Assembly (NCBI GenBank): GCA_023432885.1
Contig: JAEZEU010000567.1
Coordinates: 1 to 7,214, forward strand
Direction: 5' to 3'
Origin: Pseudomonadota bacterium
GTDB taxonomy: Bacteria; Pseudomonadota; Alphaproteobacteria; Rhizobiales; Xanthobacteraceae
Length of the DNA: 7,214 nucleotides
Below the pieces are notes generated by a model. That model ran no database searches, was not told the DNA's origin, and saw only the letters and a list, made by a program, of their open reading frames with translations. Positions within the stretch are counted from its first letter, which is position 1; each line of letters starts with the position of its first letter. A program made the position numbers and the translations under genes. Positions 4,834 to 7,214 of this stretch are shown here, piece by piece.

Positions 4834-7214
4834 ATGGACAGCTTGGGTGATCTTGAGCGCGACCAGGGGCCCAGTTGGGCTCGCGACAACTGGCCGCTGA
4901 GCGACCTGGATGATTTGAACGCGGGCCTCGATCCGACCCGCATGACCATCGAGAAGGTCGTCGCCAAGGCACAGGAGAAGGCAGCCTCGGCGGGCAAGTC
5001 CGAAGCCGAGATTCGCCAGGCCGCGGACGATTCGATCCGCGCCATGATGCTGATCCGCACCTACCGCGTGCGCGGCCACCTCGCTGCCGATCTCGACCCG
5101 CTCGGCCTCAGCAAGCGCGAGCTGCCGGGCGACCTGACCCCCGAATTCCACGGCTTCTCGGGCGCCGCGCTCGATCGTCCCGTCTATCTTGGCGGCACGA
5201 TGGGCTTCGACACGGCGACGGTCCGCGAGCTCGTCGAGTGCCTGCGCCGCAATTATTGCGGCAAGATCGGCCTCGAATATATGCACATCAACGACCTGGA
5301 GGAGCGCCGCTTCCTTCAGGAGCGGATGGAGGGCAAGGACGCCGCGATCCACTTCACGCCGGAAGGCAAGAAGGCGATCCTCGCCAAGGTGATCGAGGGC
5401 GAGGAGTGGGAGAAGTTCCTCGCCCGCAAATATGTCGGCACCAAGCGCTTCGGCCTGGACGGCGGCGAATCGATGATCCCGGCACTGGAAGCGGTGATCA
5501 AATATGGCGGCCAGTACGGGGTGCGCGACATCGTGCTCGGCATGGCCCATCGCGGCCGCCTCAACGTGCTCTCCAACGTGATGGGCAAGCCCTATCGCGT
5601 CATCTTCAGCGAATTCGCCGGCGGCTCCGCGAACCCTGAGGATGTCGGCGGCTCCGGCGACGTCAAATATCATCTCGGCACCTCCTCCGACCGCGAGTTC
5701 GACGGGATCAGCGTCCACCTCTCGCTGGTGCCCAATCCGAGCCACCTCGAAGCGGTCGATCCGGTCGTGCTCGGCAAGGTGCGCGCGCAGCAGGTGCAGC
5801 GCGAGGACGTGGAAGGCGATCAGGTGCTGCCGGTGCTGCTGCACGGCGACGCCGCCTTTGCAGGCCAAGGCATCGTCGCGGAATGCTTCGGCTTCTCGGA
5901 CCTGCCCGGCTACGACACGGGCGGCGCGCTCCACTTCGTGATCAACAACCAGATCGGATTCACGACCAGCCCGCAATTCGCGCGCTCGTCCCCCTATCCT
6001 TCCGACGTCGCCAAGATCGTCCAGGCACCGATCCTGCACGTCAACGGCGACGATCCGGAGGCGGTCACCTTCGCCTGCAAGCTGGCGATCGAATATCGCC
6101 AGAAGTTCAACCGCGACATCGTCATCGACATGTGGTGCTACCGGCGCTTCGGCCACAATGAGGGCGACGAGCCGAGCTTCACCCAGCCTCAGATGTATGC
6201 GGCGATCCGCAAGCATCCGTCGGTGAGCAAGATCTACGGCGCGCGCCTCGTCGAGGAGGGCGTGGTCGACCAGGCGGAGGTCGACGGCCTGGTGGATCAG
6301 TTCACCAAATTGCTCGAAGGCGAGTTCGAAGCTGCCCGGACCTACCTTCCCAACAAGGCGGACTGGTTCGAGGGCCGCTGGGCGGGTCTCGGCCGGCCCG
6401 GCACGCCGGAGACCGAGCGGCGCAACGTCCAGACTGCGATCGACGCCGAACGCTTCGATGCGCTCGGCAAGACGCTCACGACGGTTCCGGACGGTCTGGC
6501 ACCGCACAAGACCCTGCTGCGCGTGCTGGACGCCAAGCGCGAGATGTTCTCGGGCGGCGAGAATTTCGACTGGGCGACGGCCGAGGCGCTTGCCTTCGGC
6601 TCGCTCGTCCAGGAAGGGTTCGGCGTACGTCTGTCCGGCCAGGATTCCGGCCGCGGCACGTTCAGCCAGCGCCACGCCGTCTGGGTCGATCAGCAGGACG
6701 GCCACAAATATATCCCCCTCTGCCACGTGCCTGGCGGCCGCTTCGAGGTGCGGGATTCGCCGCTCAGCGAGTTCGGCGTGCTCGGCTTCGAATATGGCTA
6801 TTCGATCGCCGACCCGCGCACTTTGGTGCTTTGGGAGGCGCAGTTCGGCGATTTCGTGAACGGCGCCCAGGTGATGATCGACCAGTTCATCTCCTCGAGC
6901 GAGGCCAAGTGGCTGCGCGCGAGCGGGCTCGTGATGCTGCTCCCGCATGGCTATGAGGGCCAGGGACCGGAGCATAGCTCCGCACGGCCCGAGCGCTTCC
7001 TGCAGCTTTGCGCCGAGGACAATATCCAGGTCGCCAACTGCACGACCCCAGCCAATTACTTCCACATCCTCCGCCGCCAGATGCTGCGCGATTTCCGCAA
7101 GCCGCTGGTGATCATGACGCCCAAGTCGCTGCTTCGGCACAAGCTTGCCGTCTCCACCGCCGCGGATTTCACCGGCGACAGCCACTTCCGCCGCATCCTC
7201 TCCGATCCGGCCGC
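4834..7214 (+). CDS. sucA: 2-oxoglutarate dehydrogenase E1 component, 3'-truncated by the window
   Basis: Thiamine-diphosphate E1 of the 2-oxoglutarate dehydrogenase complex, which decarboxylates 2-oxoglutarate and passes the succinyl group to the lipoyl arm of SucB (E2). The frame is uninterrupted from ATG 4834 to the window end: 793 codons of an expected 930-950. The N-terminal arm contains PSWARDNWPL (13-22), probably part of the E2-contacting segment, then IRAMMLIRTYRVRGHLAADLDPL (68-90). Active-site motifs are GMAHRGRLNVL (236-246, H239), NPSHLEAVDP (301-310, H304), and the ThDP/Mg signature GDAAFAGQG (338-346) ending at NN (371-372). Further on are GHNEGDEP (440-447), QDSGRGTFSQRHAVW (603-617), QFGDFVNGAQ (670-679) and PHGYEGQGPEHSSAR (704-718). 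The missing end is only the last part of the C-terminal transketolase-like domain. sucD is 83 bp upstream, with no clear promoter between; sucB would be expected beyond the window. Confidence 0.97.
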   Translation, partial: MDSLGDLERDQGPSWARDNWPLSDLDDLNAGLDPTRMTIEKVVAKAQEKAASAGKSEAEIRQAADDSIRAMMLIRTYRVRGHLAADLDPLGLSKRELPGDLTPEFHGFSGAALDRPVYLGGTMGFDTATVRELVECLRRNYCGKIGLEYMHINDLEERRFLQERMEGKDAAIHFTPEGKKAILAKVIEGEEWEKFLARKYVGTKRFGLDGGESMIPALEAVIKYGGQYGVRDIVLGMAHRGRLNVLSNVMGKPYRVIFSEFAGGSANPEDVGGSGDVKYHLGTSSDREFDGISVHLSLVPNPSHLEAVDPVVLGKVRAQQVQREDVEGDQVLPVLLHGDAAFAGQGIVAECFGFSDLPGYDTGGALHFVINNQIGFTTSPQFARSSPYPSDVAKIVQAPILHVNGDDPEAVTFACKLAIEYRQKFNRDIVIDMWCYRRFGHNEGDEPSFTQPQMYAAIRKHPSVSKIYGARLVEEGVVDQAEVDGLVDQFTKLLEGEFEAARTYLPNKADWFEGRWAGLGRPGTPETERRNVQTAIDAERFDALGKTLTTVPDGLAPHKTLLRVLDAKREMFSGGENFDWATAEALAFGSLVQEGFGVRLSGQDSGRGTFSQRHAVWVDQQDGHKYIPLCHVPGGRFEVRDSPLSEFGVLGFEYGYSIADPRTLVLWEAQFGDFVNGAQVMIDQFISSSEAKWLRASGLVMLLPHGYEGQGPEHSSARPERFLQLCAEDNIQVANCTTPANYFHILRRQMLRDFRKPLVIMTPKSLLRHKLAVSTAADFTGDSHFRRILSDPA

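Noticed and set aside
4339..7185. 948-residue open frame on the minus strand opposite sucA and the end of sucD
   Set aside because: It lies antisense to two unmistakable enzymes with intact catalytic motifs. Its Ala/Glu/Leu/Arg/His/Asp-rich low-complexity composition is that of an antisense shadow in GC-rich coding DNA; no domain or ribosome site supports it.
1..7214. Mobile elements, CRISPR arrays, tRNA/rRNA genes, defence or biosynthetic clusters
   Set aside because: Looked for and not seen: no transposase or integrase motifs, no regularly spaced direct repeats, no tRNA-like cloverleaf; every sizeable coding region is accounted for by the six genes listed.

Overview
The window is GC-rich chromosomal DNA of an alphaproteobacterium, most likely of the order Sphingomonadales. 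This is judged from the protein sequences: a SucA N-terminus with a PSWARDNWPL-type opening, an alphaproteobacterial LDH-like malate dehydrogenase and SucD, and an AFG1/ZapE ATPase nearby. A GC-rich hairpin repeat reading MDPGFRRG on one strand and SPAEAGV on the other also fits that order. No phage, plasmid, transposon, CRISPR, rRNA or tRNA feature was seen.

Layout, left to right. (1) Bases 1-923 (+) hold the 3' two-thirds or so of zapE, an AFG1-like ATPase; its Walker A region lies just outside the window. (2) A leftward pair follows: a divergent polysaccharide-deacetylase-like protein (873-1916, -), whose 3' end overlaps zapE tail to tail by 51 bp, and a secreted PAP2-type phosphatase (1969-2511, -) upstream of it. 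(3) A 309-bp divergent intergenic region (2512-2820) separates PAP2 from mdh. It holds a good minus-strand promoter, a 19-bp Fur-box-like palindrome over that promoter, and a possible pseudoknot-forming leader in front of mdh. (4) A rightward TCA-cycle block runs to the end: mdh (2821-3783), a pair of REP-like hairpins, sucD (3866-4750), and sucA, the E1 of 2-oxoglutarate dehydrogenase (4834 to the window edge, 793 of roughly 930-950 codons).

The rightward genes cover neighbouring TCA steps: SucA with its E2/E3 partners makes succinyl-CoA, SucD with SucC turns it into succinate, and Mdh oxidises malate to oxaloacetate. The notable departure is that sucC, normally between mdh and sucD, is absent. 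The alphaproteobacterial order zapE-mdh-sucC-sucD-sucA also appears interrupted by the leftward deacetylase/PAP2 pair. These are genome-organisation oddities around housekeeping genes. I see no convincing new defence, mobile or biosynthetic system. The items most worth checking are the regulatory and RNA signals between PAP2 and mdh, the altered metal site of the deacetylase, and the missing sucC.
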